64,000 bases of DNA from Merdicola sp963557785 (GCA_963557785.1 CAUWBF010000005.1:43955-107954), one strand, 5' to 3'; counted from the stretch's first letter, positions 8,577-18,422 are shown. Numbers and translations: made by a program. Notes: a model not told the origin generated them from the sequence alone.

Positions 8577-9848
8577 TTATTCGTCTATAATCATATCTTC
8601 TCTTCTTGGACCTGTTCCTATAAATTTAATTGGAACTCCTACATATTCTTCTATTTCATTCAAATATTCTTGTGCTTTAACTGGTAAGTCTTCTCTTTTA
8701 TTTACATTTGATATATCTCCAAAATTTCCTTCAAATTCTTTGTATATAGGTTTACATTCAGATAAATATTTTTCATTAGTTGTATAATCTCTTGTTTTTT
8801 CTCCGTTATGCTCATATTCTATACATACTTTTATTTTCTCTAATTTTCCTATAGTATCTAAGTGGTTCAATGCAAGAGCTGTTATTCCGTTTACCTTTAC
8901 TGCATATTTTAATGCTACTAAATCTAGCCATCCACATCTTCTAGGTCTTTTAGTTGTAGTACCATATTCATGTCCTAATTCTCTTATTGTATCACCTATT
9001 TCATTTTTTTGTTCTGTTATATATGGTCCTTCACCAACTCTTGAAGAATATGCTTTTAATACTCCATATACTTCCCCTATATCTTTTGCTCCGATTCCAC
9101 TTCCTGAACAAATTCCTCCTATTGATGGATTTGATGATGTAACATATGGATAACTTCCAAAATCTATATCTAATAAAGTTGCTTGCGCTCCTTCACAAAC
9201 TACTTTTTTATCATTATCTATCGCATTATGTATAAGTGTAACAGTATCTGTTATATATGTTTTTAATATTTCAGCATATTCTTTATATTGTTTTATAATC
9301 TCGTTTGCATCTATTTTTTCATATCCATATAATTCAAACATTTTATTTTTATTAGCTACATTTCTATTTACTAATTTTTCGAAATTATCTGAAATTAAAT
9401 CTTCCATTCTAATTCCAGTTCTTTCAAATTTATCACAATAGGCAGGTCCTATTCCTCTTAAAGTAGTACCAATTTTTCCTTCACCTCTATTTTCTTCTAG
9501 TAATTTATCCATCATAATGTGATAAGGAAAAATGATATGTGCTTTATCACTAATATATAAATTTTTGCATGAGATACCTTGTGTTTTTAATTGTTCTATT
9601 TCTTCTATTAATACTTTTGGGTCTACAACCACTCCATTTCCTATAATGGCTTTTACATTTTCATGTAATATGCCTGATGGGATTAAATGAAAAGCATATT
9701 TTTTGTTTCCTACAGACACGCTATGACCTGCATTGTTTCCTCCTGTGCATCGTACTGATACATCTGCTGTGTTTGATAAATAATCAATAATTTTTCCCTT
9801 TCCCTCGTCTCCGAAAAAAGTTCCTAAAACTACATTTACTTTTGACAT
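8577..9848 (-). CDS. purA: Adenylosuccinate synthetase
   Basis: PurA joins IMP and aspartate with GTP, the first committed step to AMP. I place the start at 9848 (MSKVNVVLG), where GGAG lies at the right distance. The track frame extends 18 codons further without support. The GTP loop GDEGKGK (residues 13-19), the catalytic His loop GGNNAGH (36-42) and the conserved TTLRGIGPAY and TTKRPRRCGW motifs are all present. Length is 423 residues, normal for the family. It is first of a purA-purB-rdgB operon, and the terminator of trxA lies just upstream. Confidence 0.94.
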   Translation of the reverse strand: MSKVNVVLGTFFGDEGKGKIIDYLSNTADVSVRCTGGNNAGHSVSVGNKKYAFHLIPSGILHENVKAIIGNGVVVDPKVLIEEIEQLKTQGISCKNLYISDKAHIIFPYHIMMDKLLEENRGEGKIGTTLRGIGPAYCDKFERTGIRMEDLISDNFEKLVNRNVANKNKMFELYGYEKIDANEIIKQYKEYAEILKTYITDTVTLIHNAIDNDKKVVCEGAQATLLDIDFGSYPYVTSSNPSIGGICSGSGIGAKDIGEVYGVLKAYSSRVGEGPYITEQKNEIGDTIRELGHEYGTTTKRPRRCGWLDLVALKYAVKVNGITALALNHLDTIGKLEKIKVCIEYEHNGEKTRDYTTNEKYLSECKPIYKEFEGNFGDISNVNKREDLPVKAQEYLNEIEEYVGVPIKFIGTGPRREDMIIDE

Positions 9849-9898
9849 ATAAGATATCTCCTTTCTTGTGTTTGCAAAATTTATAAGCACAAACACAA

Positions 9899-9934
9899 AC
9901 ACAGAATAATAGTATTATAACTATTATTCTGTGT
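9899..9934 (-). terminator. Terminator after trxA
   Basis: A perfect 15-base stem, ACACAGAATAATAGT and its complement, has a 6-base loop. It lies directly after the trxA stop and before the purA start. Confidence 0.8.
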
Positions 9935-9942
9935 CAATAACT

Positions 9943-10245
9943 TTATAAAGAATTTAATATTTCGTTTTTATCATGTACACCAACAAATCTATTAACTAAT
10001 TCACCATTTTTAAATATTAAAATTGTAGGTATACTCATAACATCATATTTTATTGCAAGTTCTGTATTTTCATCTACATTTACTTTTCCAACTGTTAAAC
10101 TCTTATCTTCTGATATTTCGTCTATAATTGGGGACATCATTTTACATGGTCCACACCAATCTGCATAAAAATCTATTATTGTAGTAGTTTGTGAATTTAA
10201 AACTTCTTCTTCAAAATTTCCTTCATTTATATTTTTTACACCCAT
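9943..10245 (-). CDS. trxA: Thioredoxin
   Basis: This 100-residue thioredoxin has the active site WCGPC (about residues 30-34), preceded by FYADW, and the cis-Pro loop SIPT. It reduces protein disulfides in the cytoplasm and is recharged by the reductase encoded directly upstream. Its ATG overlaps the end of the trxB frame, with GGAGG before it, so trxB and trxA form a coupled pair. A terminator follows, making it the last gene of the miaB-to-trxA run. Confidence 0.95.
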   Translation of the reverse strand: MGVKNINEGNFEEEVLNSQTTTIIDFYADWCGPCKMMSPIIDEISEDKSLTVGKVNVDENTELAIKYDVMSIPTILIFKNGELVNRFVGVHDKNEILNSL

Positions 10246-11115
10246 TTACTTTTCCTCCATTCTTGTACTTTTGATTATATCAAATGCTGCTATCATTCCT
10301 TCATAAGTAGCTTTTGATATTTGTAAAATTCCTCCTGTACAGTCACCACAAGCATATATATTATTTATGTTTGTTCTCATATTATTATCTACAACTATTT
10401 TATTTTTATCTGTTATTATTCCTAATTTTTTTGCAAAGTCTAAAGTTCCAGCTACTCCTTCTGCAATAAATATTCCGTCTATATCTATAGTTGTATTATC
10501 ATCAAAAATCACTTTACTTACTCTATTTTCACCAGTAATCTTTTTTATTTTCTTTGTACAAATATCTACTTCAGTAGCTGAACTTCTATTTTCTCTAATA
10601 TCTCTACCATTTGTTAGAATAGTAACTTTCTTTGCAATATTGATTAAGTCTTTTAATTCCGAAAATGCATAATTCCCGCTTCCTATTATAGCTACGTTTT
10701 TTTGTCTGTAGAAAAATGCATCACAAATAGCACAATAACTAATCCCTTTTCCTTCAAATTCATCTATTCCATCAATATTCGGTTTATTTTTCTTATTTCC
10801 TGTAGCTAGAATAATGTTTTTAGTCTCATATACTTTTTTGTCAGTATATACTTTATATATTTTTTCTTTTTCTATTTTTAAAACTTCTTCTTGAAATACT
10901 GGAATATTTAAGTTTTTTGCTTGCAATATTCCATTTTCATAAAGTTCTCTTCCTGTAATTCCATTTTTAAATCCATAATAGTTTTCGATTTTCTCTGTTT
11001 TCATTAAAACTGAGTCTTCATTTTCTATAATCATAACATCTATATTTGCTCTTTTTAGGTATAATCCTGCTGTTATTCCTGCAGGTCCTGCACCTATTAT
11101 TATCGTATTATACAT
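10246..11115 (-). CDS. trxB: Thioredoxin reductase, possibly ferredoxin-dependent type
   Basis: This 289-residue flavoprotein has the FAD loop GAGPAG (8-13), the redox-active CAIC (128-131) and the C-terminal ACGDCTGG FAD motif. The start at 11115 has AAAGGTG 7 bases upstream. The second nucleotide site is altered: GSGNYA (145-150) remains, but the HRRxxxR that binds the 2'-phosphate of NADPH is replaced by LTNGRDIRE. Loss of this motif is described for the ferredoxin-dependent flavin thioredoxin reductases of Clostridium, so the electron donor may not be NADPH. It sits between a DUF2207 gene and trxA. Function as thioredoxin reductase is strongly supported by trxA linkage; the donor is inference. 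Confidence 0.88.
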   Translation of the reverse strand: MYNTIIIGAGPAGITAGLYLKRANIDVMIIENEDSVLMKTEKIENYYGFKNGITGRELYENGILQAKNLNIPVFQEEVLKIEKEKIYKVYTDKKVYETKNIILATGNKKNKPNIDGIDEFEGKGISYCAICDAFFYRQKNVAIIGSGNYAFSELKDLINIAKKVTILTNGRDIRENRSSATEVDICTKKIKKITGENRVSKVIFDDNTTIDIDGIFIAEGVAGTLDFAKKLGIITDKNKIVVDNNMRTNINNIYACGDCTGGILQISKATYEGMIAAFDIIKSTRMEEK

Positions 11116-11120
11116 ATTCT

Positions 11121-13133
11121 TCACCTTTCTTTAGAAAGAGCTTCCTCCGGCCGCCACCTCCGGCCACCGCCTCCTGAATGGCTACCTCCAGAAAAGCCTC
11201 CACTACTGCCTGAGAAGCTTGACCCTGAACTTAATCCACCTGATTGACTATATACATAGCTTGAAACATATCTTGTAAATGGTGCTCTCATTGTACTACT
11301 AAGTACTGCATAAGTTCCACATGCTGATAAAGAATTTGCAAAGTTTACATTTTCCGTCATAGAATTACACAAGTCATATAAATAGTTAGTTGCTTTCTTA
11401 TTTACATGTAGTGCTACTGCCATTATAAAGTAGTCTTCCCAAATGCTTATTTGTTCAAATTTAGTTTGTGATAATAAAGAATAATCTTTAATAAAATTCC
11501 TTAATCCCTTTATTTTTCCTTTGGTTTCTGCAAGCTCTTTTGGTTCTCTTTTTATTCTTAATGTGTATTGAATAAATATAAAATTTAATATATATGGTAT
11601 ATACATAATTCCTATATCGCTAGACATTAATAATGCTATATTAGCTCCTTGGAATGCTGAAAAATGTATTAACATAAATATTAATAAAAATAAGTTTTTT
11701 AAATCAATTGTTTTAAATACTACTGAATATATTAAAGTAGTAAATCCTAAGAAAAATAGTGTTAATACTCCTCCTGCAGATTCTTCTGTTCCAAGCATTA
11801 TAGAAATTATACCTGTAATAATTATTAAAATAATCATTATTATAATTGATATCATGTTTGCAATTTTAGGTTTTTTTTCTGTTTCACCAAATATAGACTC
11901 TTTTTCTGTTTCTAACTCTCTTATAAAATTTTTATATCTTTTACTTGTACTATTTTTCATTTTACTTTTTAAAGTTAATAAATCTACTGATTTCGTTCCA
12001 TATTTATCTGTTTCCATATATGAATTTAATAAATTTATAAATTCTTTTTGATATGCTTTTAAGTCTTTTGGTTCTCCATTATATGTTATTTTGTATGTTT
12101 CTACTCCAACTTTATTAGTTGTTTTTTCTATTGCATATACTCCTTTTTTTAGTAGGCTTAAAAAACTTACCCACAATGTATTTTTTTGTTCCTTACCATA
12201 ATATATATATTGTAATAATTCTGGATCTAAATCATAAGGAATCTCTCTATAATATTTTTCTGATTTCACTTTATATTCTTTGTCAAATACTATATATACT
12301 ATAATCCATGCAACTATTATTATGACTATCATTGCAATTGCTATCTGTTTTACTGTGGTAATTCCAAATATTTTTACTTGTTCTCTTTCTTTTTTGAAAC
12401 CCTCTTCTTCATCTTTTATAAAAGATTGTAATACATTTTTATTTACTATTTTATTAGATTGTGGAATTGAATCCACATTAAATAATATTCTAGCATCCAA
12501 AGCTTGATTTGCTTTAAGATTCTTTGCTCTGAGCGTTATATTATTTAAATTTTTCTCAAATGTACCATTATCTGATCCATGTCCAAATACATATATTGTA
12601 TTCTGAGCTGCATTCGTTGGTAAGGTAATATTTATTTCTACATTGTTTATATTTGTATCCCACTCACTTCCTATGAAATTCCAAAATAGCTCTGCTGTAT
12701 CTTTATATTTTACAGCTACATTTTCTAAAGTGTATTCATAAGTTACAGTTTTCTCAACGTTTTTAAATGGTGTGTATACTTTTATATTGTATTCATTTCC
12801 ATCTATTTTGTACTCATATACTCCACTTCTTCCATTTGAACTAGCATTTACTCTTTGGTATTCTATTCCATCTACTTTTACAGACTCTAGTTTTAGTAAA
12901 TCAGCTGAATTTTTTGTATTTAAATCATTTTTAGTTTTTATATTTCTTATAACACCATTTCTATATTCATTTGTATCATATGTTATATTTTCTTGTACTT
13001 TAAGATTTCCTTCTTGTGTTACTTCACAATTTATTTGATATTTATCTATTTCAAAAGTTGCTAAAGCTTTAGAATTGCATAATACTAGAAATAATATAAT
13101 AAATATTACAGATAATTTTATTTTTTTCTTCAT
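11121..13133 (-). CDS. DUF2207 membrane protein, first copy (tail probably frameshifted)
   Basis: It starts at 13133 (MKKKIKLSV) with AGGAGA upstream, and an N-terminal signal peptide ends near AFATF-like LATFEI. An extracellular beta-rich DUF2207 domain with FWNFIGSEWDTNI-like motif follows. Next come one membrane helix near residue 260, a cytoplasmic part, two to four further helices (about 430-530) and a Gly/Ser-rich end. The function of the family is unknown. The tail reads SGGGGRRWRPEEALSKER, but removing two extra C residues (near 11149 and 11162) gives a glycine run ending SSF with a stop at 11131. That leaves a clean gap before the trxB ribosome binding site, so the natural end is probably 11131. 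A paralogue lies at 61782-63758. Confidence 0.85.
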   Translation of the reverse strand: MKKKIKLSVIFIILFLVLCNSKALATFEIDKYQINCEVTQEGNLKVQENITYDTNEYRNGVIRNIKTKNDLNTKNSADLLKLESVKVDGIEYQRVNASSNGRSGVYEYKIDGNEYNIKVYTPFKNVEKTVTYEYTLENVAVKYKDTAELFWNFIGSEWDTNINNVEINITLPTNAAQNTIYVFGHGSDNGTFEKNLNNITLRAKNLKANQALDARILFNVDSIPQSNKIVNKNVLQSFIKDEEEGFKKEREQVKIFGITTVKQIAIAMIVIIIVAWIIVYIVFDKEYKVKSEKYYREIPYDLDPELLQYIYYGKEQKNTLWVSFLSLLKKGVYAIEKTTNKVGVETYKITYNGEPKDLKAYQKEFINLLNSYMETDKYGTKSVDLLTLKSKMKNSTSKRYKNFIRELETEKESIFGETEKKPKIANMISIIIMIILIIITGIISIMLGTEESAGGVLTLFFLGFTTLIYSVVFKTIDLKNLFLLIFMLIHFSAFQGANIALLMSSDIGIMYIPYILNFIFIQYTLRIKREPKELAETKGKIKGLRNFIKDYSLLSQTKFEQISIWEDYFIMAVALHVNKKATNYLYDLCNSMTENVNFANSLSACGTYAVLSSTMRAPFTRYVSSYVYSQSGGLSSGSSFSGSSGGFSGGSHSGGGGRRWRPEEALSKER

Positions 13134-13152
13134 CAGTATCTCTCCTTTTATT

Positions 13153-13329
13153 TTATCTAGAGCCTTTATTTTTGTCCTCATATTTTTTTCTTAATATTGT
13201 TAAGAATTCTTTATCCTCTTTTTTTTCTCTTTTATTATCTTTTGGCTTTTCTTTTAATCTTTGCCTAAAATCATTATTTGCCATATATGCTCTATCTACT
13301 GGATTTACTCTTTTATCGCTTTCTTCCAT
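13153..13329 (-). CDS. Small charged protein, 58 residues
   Basis: This short gene fits the gap between mutS and the DUF2207 gene. The ATG at 13329 has AGGAGG 7 bases upstream, and the frame ends with TAA at 13153. The product begins MEESDKRVNPVDRAYMANND and continues as a strongly basic and acidic helix with many Lys and Glu, lacking membrane segments. I do not know the family. The gaps of 18 bases to mutS and 19 bases to the next gene, with a good site at each, indicate that it is translated as part of the miaB-mutS operon. Confidence 0.6.
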   Translation of the reverse strand: MEESDKRVNPVDRAYMANNDFRQRLKEKPKDNKREKKEDKEFLTILRKKYEDKNKGSR

Positions 13330-13347
13330 AGCTTTCCCTCCTTAATA

Positions 13348-15963
13348 TTATTTCATTTTTTCTTTTATTCTGACCAAAGTATTTAATGCATCAATCGGAG
13401 TTAGTTCATTTAAATTTACTTTATCAAGTTCATGTGCAATCTCTGCCAATTTATAGTTGTATAAATCTAGTTGTCCATTTTGAACTTGTTTATTTTCTTT
13501 TTCTTGTTTCTTAGCACCTAATATACTTTTTCTTTCTAAACTTCTAAGTATTTCATTTGCTTTTGTTAAAACCTGTTTTGGTACTCCTGCAAGTTTTGCT
13601 ACATGAATTCCGTAACTTTCATCTGTACCTTCTGGTATTATTTTTCTTAAGAATATTATATCCTCTCCTTTTTCTTTTACTGCTATAGAATAATTTTTAA
13701 CTCCATCTATTTTATTTTCTAACTCAGTAAGTTCATGATAATGTGTTGCAAATAGTGTTTTTGCTCCGCATTTTTCTTTGTCTGCAATATATTCTGCTAC
13801 TGCCCAAGCTATTGATAATCCATCATATGTGGATGTTCCTCTTCCTATTTCATCTAATATTACTAGACTGTTTTGAGTAGCTTCTTTTAAAATACTTGCA
13901 ACTTCCATCATTTCTACCATAAAAGTACTTTGTCCCATACTTAAATCATCTGATGCTCCAACCCTAGTAAATATTTTATCTACTACTCCTATTGTTGCTT
14001 GTGTAGCTGGTACAAAACTTCCACATTGTGCCATTAATGTAATTAGTGCTACTTGTCTCATGTATGTTGATTTACCTGCCATATTAGGTCCAGTTATTAT
14101 TCCTAATCTATTTTCATCTTTATCTAGATATGTATCGTTTTGTATAAAACTTCCTGAGGGTAACATTTTTTCTATAACAGGATGTCTTCCATCTTTAATA
14201 TCTATAATACCTTCATTATTTACATTTGGCATACAATAATTCATATCTTCTGCAACTGTTGCAAATGAAGTTAATACGTCTAGTGTTGATATTATATTTG
14301 CTGATTTTTGTAACCTTTTAACATTTTGAGCAATTTTTTCTCTAATTTGTGTAAAAGCATTATATTCTAAATTTACAACTCTTTCTTCCGCACCTAGTAT
14401 TTGATTCTCTAGATTTTTTAATTCTTCTGTTATATATCTTTCACAATTTGTAAGAGTTTGTTTTCTTACAAATCTATCTGGAACTTGATCCAAATATGAT
14501 TTTGTAACTTCAATATAGTATCCAAATACTTTATTGAATCCTACTTTTAATGATTTTATTCCAGTTTTTTCTCTTTCTTCTGCTTCTACTTGTAAAATCC
14601 AGTTTTTACCTTCTGTTGTAGCTTTTTTTAATTTATCTATTTCTTCATCATAACCTAGTTTTATTATTCCTCCCTCTTTTATTGTCATAGGAGGATCTTC
14701 TACTATTGCTTCATCTATTAATTTATATATGTCTTTTAACTCATCTAAGTTATTATATAGCTCTATTAGTAATTCTGATTTAGCCTCTTTTAAAATATTT
14801 TTTACTTCTGGTAGTTTTAATAAAGAATTTTTTAATGATATCATATCTCTACCATTGGCATTTCCATATGCAATTTTTCCTGCTAGTCTTTCTATATCAT
14901 AGACTTTTTTTAAACTTGCTATTACTTCTCCTCTTAATATTAAACTGTCTTTTAGTTCTTTTACTGCGTTCAATCTTTTATTAATTTCTGTTACATCAAT
15001 TAGTGGATCATTTAACCATCTTCTTAAATGTCTTCCTCCCATAGAAGTTGATGTCTTATCTAATACCCATAGAAGTGTTCCTTTTTTACTTTTATCTCTC
15101 ATCTTCTCTGTTATTTCTAGGTTTCTTCTAGCATTTATATCTAAAGACATATATTTTGCTGTACTGTAGATAGTTATTTTATTTATATGATTTAAATTAG
15201 TCATTTGAGTTTCTTTTAAATACTCTGTTAATGCATTTATACTAGCTACTGCGAATTTTTTATCTTCTACATTATTTATTTGTTTATTGCTAGAATCTAT
15301 TATAGTAAAATTATTTGTTATTTCTTTGCAATTATTTACATCAAAAAATTTATCATTATATTTTGTTACATATAAACTAAATCTTTCTTTAATTTTGTTC
15401 ATTTCTTCAACAGAATCAAACATCATTGAATTTACTACCAATTCTGCTGGAGTAAATCTTGCTATTTCATCTAATAATAAAGGAAAATTATTATCTTCTT
15501 TTATTTCTGTGCTATAAAAATCGCCTGTTGAAACATCACATACACTTATTCCAAAGTATATACCATTTTTATATATACTCATAATATAATTATTTTTTCT
15601 TTCTTCTAGCATATTTGATTCTATAACTGTTCCCGGTGTTACAACTCTTATAACTCCTCTTTTTACTATTCCTTTTGCTTCTTTTGGATCTTCTAATTGT
15701 TCACATATAGCAACTTTATATCCTTTAGCAATTAATTTTGAAACGTACATTTCTGCTGCATGAAACGGTACACCACACATCGGTGCACGTTCTTCTTGTC
15801 CACAGTCTTTACCTGTTAAAGTTATTTCTAACTCTCTTGAAGCTGTTAGTGCATCATCAAAAAACATTTCATAAAAATCACCTAATCTATAGAATAATAT
15901 ACAGTCTTTATATTGTTCTTTGGTTTCTAGATATCTCTGCATCATGGGTGAAAATTCTGACAT
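13348..15963 (-). CDS. mutS: DNA mismatch repair protein MutS
   Basis: MutS recognises mismatches and loops in duplex DNA and starts repair with MutL. The 871-residue protein has the mismatch-binding N-terminal domain with the YKDCILFYRLGDFYEMF region, which carries the Phe-x-Glu wedge (FYEMF). It also has the connector and lever domains, the ATPase with Walker A GPNMAGKST (about residue 615), the DLSMGQSTFMVEM segment, Walker B LVILDEIGRGTST, and ATHYHELTEL. The C-terminal LNELTPIDALN motif is typical. It is translated 3 bases before the upstream gene ends and no mutL is present in the window. Confidence 0.96.
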   Translation of the reverse strand: MSEFSPMMQRYLETKEQYKDCILFYRLGDFYEMFFDDALTASRELEITLTGKDCGQEERAPMCGVPFHAAEMYVSKLIAKGYKVAICEQLEDPKEAKGIVKRGVIRVVTPGTVIESNMLEERKNNYIMSIYKNGIYFGISVCDVSTGDFYSTEIKEDNNFPLLLDEIARFTPAELVVNSMMFDSVEEMNKIKERFSLYVTKYNDKFFDVNNCKEITNNFTIIDSSNKQINNVEDKKFAVASINALTEYLKETQMTNLNHINKITIYSTAKYMSLDINARRNLEITEKMRDKSKKGTLLWVLDKTSTSMGGRHLRRWLNDPLIDVTEINKRLNAVKELKDSLILRGEVIASLKKVYDIERLAGKIAYGNANGRDMISLKNSLLKLPEVKNILKEAKSELLIELYNNLDELKDIYKLIDEAIVEDPPMTIKEGGIIKLGYDEEIDKLKKATTEGKNWILQVEAEEREKTGIKSLKVGFNKVFGYYIEVTKSYLDQVPDRFVRKQTLTNCERYITEELKNLENQILGAEERVVNLEYNAFTQIREKIAQNVKRLQKSANIISTLDVLTSFATVAEDMNYCMPNVNNEGIIDIKDGRHPVIEKMLPSGSFIQNDTYLDKDENRLGIITGPNMAGKSTYMRQVALITLMAQCGSFVPATQATIGVVDKIFTRVGASDDLSMGQSTFMVEMMEVASILKEATQNSLVILDEIGRGTSTYDGLSIAWAVAEYIADKEKCGAKTLFATHYHELTELENKIDGVKNYSIAVKEKGEDIIFLRKIIPEGTDESYGIHVAKLAGVPKQVLTKANEILRSLERKSILGAKKQEKENKQVQNGQLDLYNYKLAEIAHELDKVNLNELTPIDALNTLVRIKEKMK

Positions 15964-15965
15964 TT

Positions 15966-16901
15966 CTATTGCTCCTTTACATTATTTATATTTATAGCTA
16001 ATTTTCCTTTTATTTCTCTTCTAAATTTTTCTGGATTTTGTTCATCATATTCTGGTAATTCATACATAGCTTCTTCATCACACTTTTCAGTTTTACTTCT
16101 TGATATTTCATCTAAATCTCTTTTGCTAATTATAGTAGAGTTATTATTATCTTTTAGATAACACAATCTTTTAAATAATTTTTCTAAATTAATGTTTAAT
16201 ATATATGGATTTATCTCAAGTGTATATTTAAATAAATCTATGTAGCTTATTCCTTCTCTTACTAGAAAATTTTCACTTATAATTGAAAACATTTTTATTT
16301 TTTTTACTGAATTTCTAAATATATGTGGAGTACTTTTTATTATTTCATTTGTATCTTCTTTAGTAATACCTTCTTGCAAATCTATTATCTCACATACAGG
16401 TTTTATTTTTTTATTTATGTCACTAGTCATTAATTTATTATCTTTAATAATCATTTTTATCAAGTCTTCTTTAGTAATATATCCTCTACTTCCTTCTGCT
16501 AATCCTTGATTTCTTTCTTTGCAAAATTCTAATAAATCTAACAATTTTAATACAAATGTGTCTTTTGACATTTTTACATGTGGATTTTTAGACATATTAC
16601 TGTATATAATTTCAATATCTGTTTTATTTATACCTTTATTTACTAATTCTTCAACTGCTTGTTTATATCGTTCTTCTCCTATAATCTTCTTTTGATTTCT
16701 TATACTAACTCTGTTTTTTCTGCAGTTTAATTTTAATTTGTTTTCAAATTCTTCTTTTTCCTTTGAATTTAATACTTCTAGTATATACTTTTTTAAAGTT
16801 TTTCTATCAATTTTAATTTCTTTAGCTACAGAACTTATTGAATCTCCATTCATTATCCTATTTCTTGCTTCAAGTAATTCTTCATTACTTAACTTTTTCA
16901 T
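15966..16901 (-). CDS. Unrecognised HTH protein with mTERF-like helical repeats
   Basis: I do not recognise a named family. Residues 1-40 form a recombinase-type helix-turn-helix (ARNRIMNGDSISSVAKEIK then IDRKTLKKYI). Residues 90-131, 140-174, 178-211 and 217-250 look like four related helical units of the form G-I-x-K-x-D-x-x-x-I-I, then a Pro or Asn position, then a Lys-rich helix. This resembles the mTERF repeat of organelle nucleic-acid-binding proteins. The C-terminus is acidic then basic. Its first 17 bases overlap the end of miaB and it ends 3 bases before mutS, so it is tightly coupled to both. A DNA- or RNA-binding role is inference only. Confidence 0.6.
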   Translation of the reverse strand: MKKLSNEELLEARNRIMNGDSISSVAKEIKIDRKTLKKYILEVLNSKEKEEFENKLKLNCRKNRVSIRNQKKIIGEERYKQAVEELVNKGINKTDIEIIYSNMSKNPHVKMSKDTFVLKLLDLLEFCKERNQGLAEGSRGYITKEDLIKMIIKDNKLMTSDINKKIKPVCEIIDLQEGITKEDTNEIIKSTPHIFRNSVKKIKMFSIISENFLVREGISYIDLFKYTLEINPYILNINLEKLFKRLCYLKDNNNSTIISKRDLDEISRSKTEKCDEEAMYELPEYDEQNPEKFRREIKGKLAININNVKEQ

Positions 16902-18312
16902 TTAAATCTCCCTTCAAATACCACATATGTTCTGATACAATTTTTATATCAATCATTTTGTTTATTAATTCTTCTTTTCCTTCGAATATTACAACTTTAT
17001 TGCTATCTGTTCTTCCACTTAACATATTCGTATTGTTTTTGCTATATCCTTCGACTAATACCTTTTGCATAGTTCCTACATATTTTTCATTATTTGATTG
17101 TATTTGACTTTCAACTAATGCCTTTAATCTATCAAATCTTTTATGTTTAATATCTTCTGGTATTTGATTTTCCATTCTATCTCCTGGAGTTCCTACTCTT
17201 CTAGAATAAATAAACATATATACTTGTTCAAAGTTTACTTTTCTTACAACATCTAATGTGTCCTCAAAGTCTTCCTCTGTTTCTCCTGGGAAACCAACTA
17301 TTATATCGGTAGATAATGTAAGGTTTGGTATCTCCTTTTTCATTTTCTTAACAAGTTCTAAATATGCTTCTTTAGTATATTTTCTGTTCATTATTTTTAA
17401 TATATTACTACTTCCTGATTGTAACGGTAAATGTATTAATTTGCATACTTTGTCGCAATCTCGTATTGCTTCTATTACGTCGTCTGTAAAATCCTTTGGA
17501 TGAGGAGATACAAATCTAATTCTTTCTATTCCTTCAATTTTATTTATTTCTCTTAGTAATTTTGCAAACGAATCAATACCTTTATATTCTTCTATTTTTG
17601 CTTTTCTTATTCCTGTGTTTTCACTTCTTAAATATGAATTAACATTTTGTCCTAATAATGTTATTTCTTTGTATCCTTCTTTCGCTAATTGTTCTACTTC
17701 TTCAATAATGTCTTTTGGATTTCTACTTCTTTCTCTTCCTCTTACATATGGTACTATACAATAACTACAGAAATTATTACATCCATTCATAATTGTAACA
17801 GAAGCCTTTATCTTGCTTTCTCTTTTAATTGGTAAGCCTTCATATACTTCTCCATCAATATCTATTACATCTTTTATTTTTTCTCTTTTAGTTAGTATTT
17901 CATATAAGTCTTCTGGAAATTTTTGAAGTGTATGTGTTCCAAATATTATATCTACAAATGGATAGCTTTGTTTTATTTTATCTGTAATATGCTTTTCTTG
18001 CATCATACATCCACCAATTGCTACAACTATATCTTTTTCTTCTTTTAGTTTTTTTAATTCTCCTAATTTCCCAAAAAGCTTGTCCTCTGCATTTTCTCTT
18101 ACGCAACATGTATTAAATAATGCTAAATCTGCTTTTTCATAATTTTCTGTTTTTGTATATCCCATATTTTCTAACATTCCACAAAGTTTTTCAGAATCGT
18201 TTTCATTTAACTGGCATCCCATAGTTAGTATATTGTACTTTAGATTATTTCCTTTATTTATTTCTTTTACTTTATCTATATATTCTATTTGTTTTTCGAT
18301 TTCTTGTTTCAC
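16885..18312 (-). CDS. miaB: tRNA-2-methylthio-N6-dimethylallyladenosine synthase
   Basis: MiaB is a radical SAM methylthiotransferase that adds the 2-methylthio group to i6A37 of tRNAs reading UNN codons. The 475-residue protein has the N-terminal UPF0004 domain with Cys at GCQLN, CCVREN and GGCMM (auxiliary cluster), the radical SAM motif GCNNFCSYC (CxxxCxxC) and a C-terminal TRAM domain. The start is GTG at 18312, with GGAGG 9-10 bases upstream. It is first of the miaB, HTH-gene, mutS run. The miaB-mutS neighbourhood is common in Firmicutes. Confidence 0.94.
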   Translation of the reverse strand: MKQEIEKQIEYIDKVKEINKGNNLKYNILTMGCQLNENDSEKLCGMLENMGYTKTENYEKADLALFNTCCVRENAEDKLFGKLGELKKLKEEKDIVVAIGGCMMQEKHITDKIKQSYPFVDIIFGTHTLQKFPEDLYEILTKREKIKDVIDIDGEVYEGLPIKRESKIKASVTIMNGCNNFCSYCIVPYVRGRERSRNPKDIIEEVEQLAKEGYKEITLLGQNVNSYLRSENTGIRKAKIEEYKGIDSFAKLLREINKIEGIERIRFVSPHPKDFTDDVIEAIRDCDKVCKLIHLPLQSGSSNILKIMNRKYTKEAYLELVKKMKKEIPNLTLSTDIIVGFPGETEEDFEDTLDVVRKVNFEQVYMFIYSRRVGTPGDRMENQIPEDIKHKRFDRLKALVESQIQSNNEKYVGTMQKVLVEGYSKNNTNMLSGRTDSNKVVIFEGKEELINKMIDIKIVSEHMWYLKGDLNEKVK

Positions 18313-18396
18313 TTATTAAACCCTCCAATTTTGATATAATTTTATTATATTTATCCGCCTTTTTCAAGTGTTTTTAGGGATTATAGGCAAAAAAAT

Positions 18397-18417
18397 AAAG
18401 CAACTTTAAGTTGCTTT
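18397..18417 (-). terminator. Terminator after rpmE
   Basis: AAAGCAACTTAAAGTTGCTTT is a perfect hairpin 6 bases beyond the rpmE stop, followed on the minus strand by a T-rich run. Confidence 0.85.
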
Positions 18418-18422
18418 TATTT

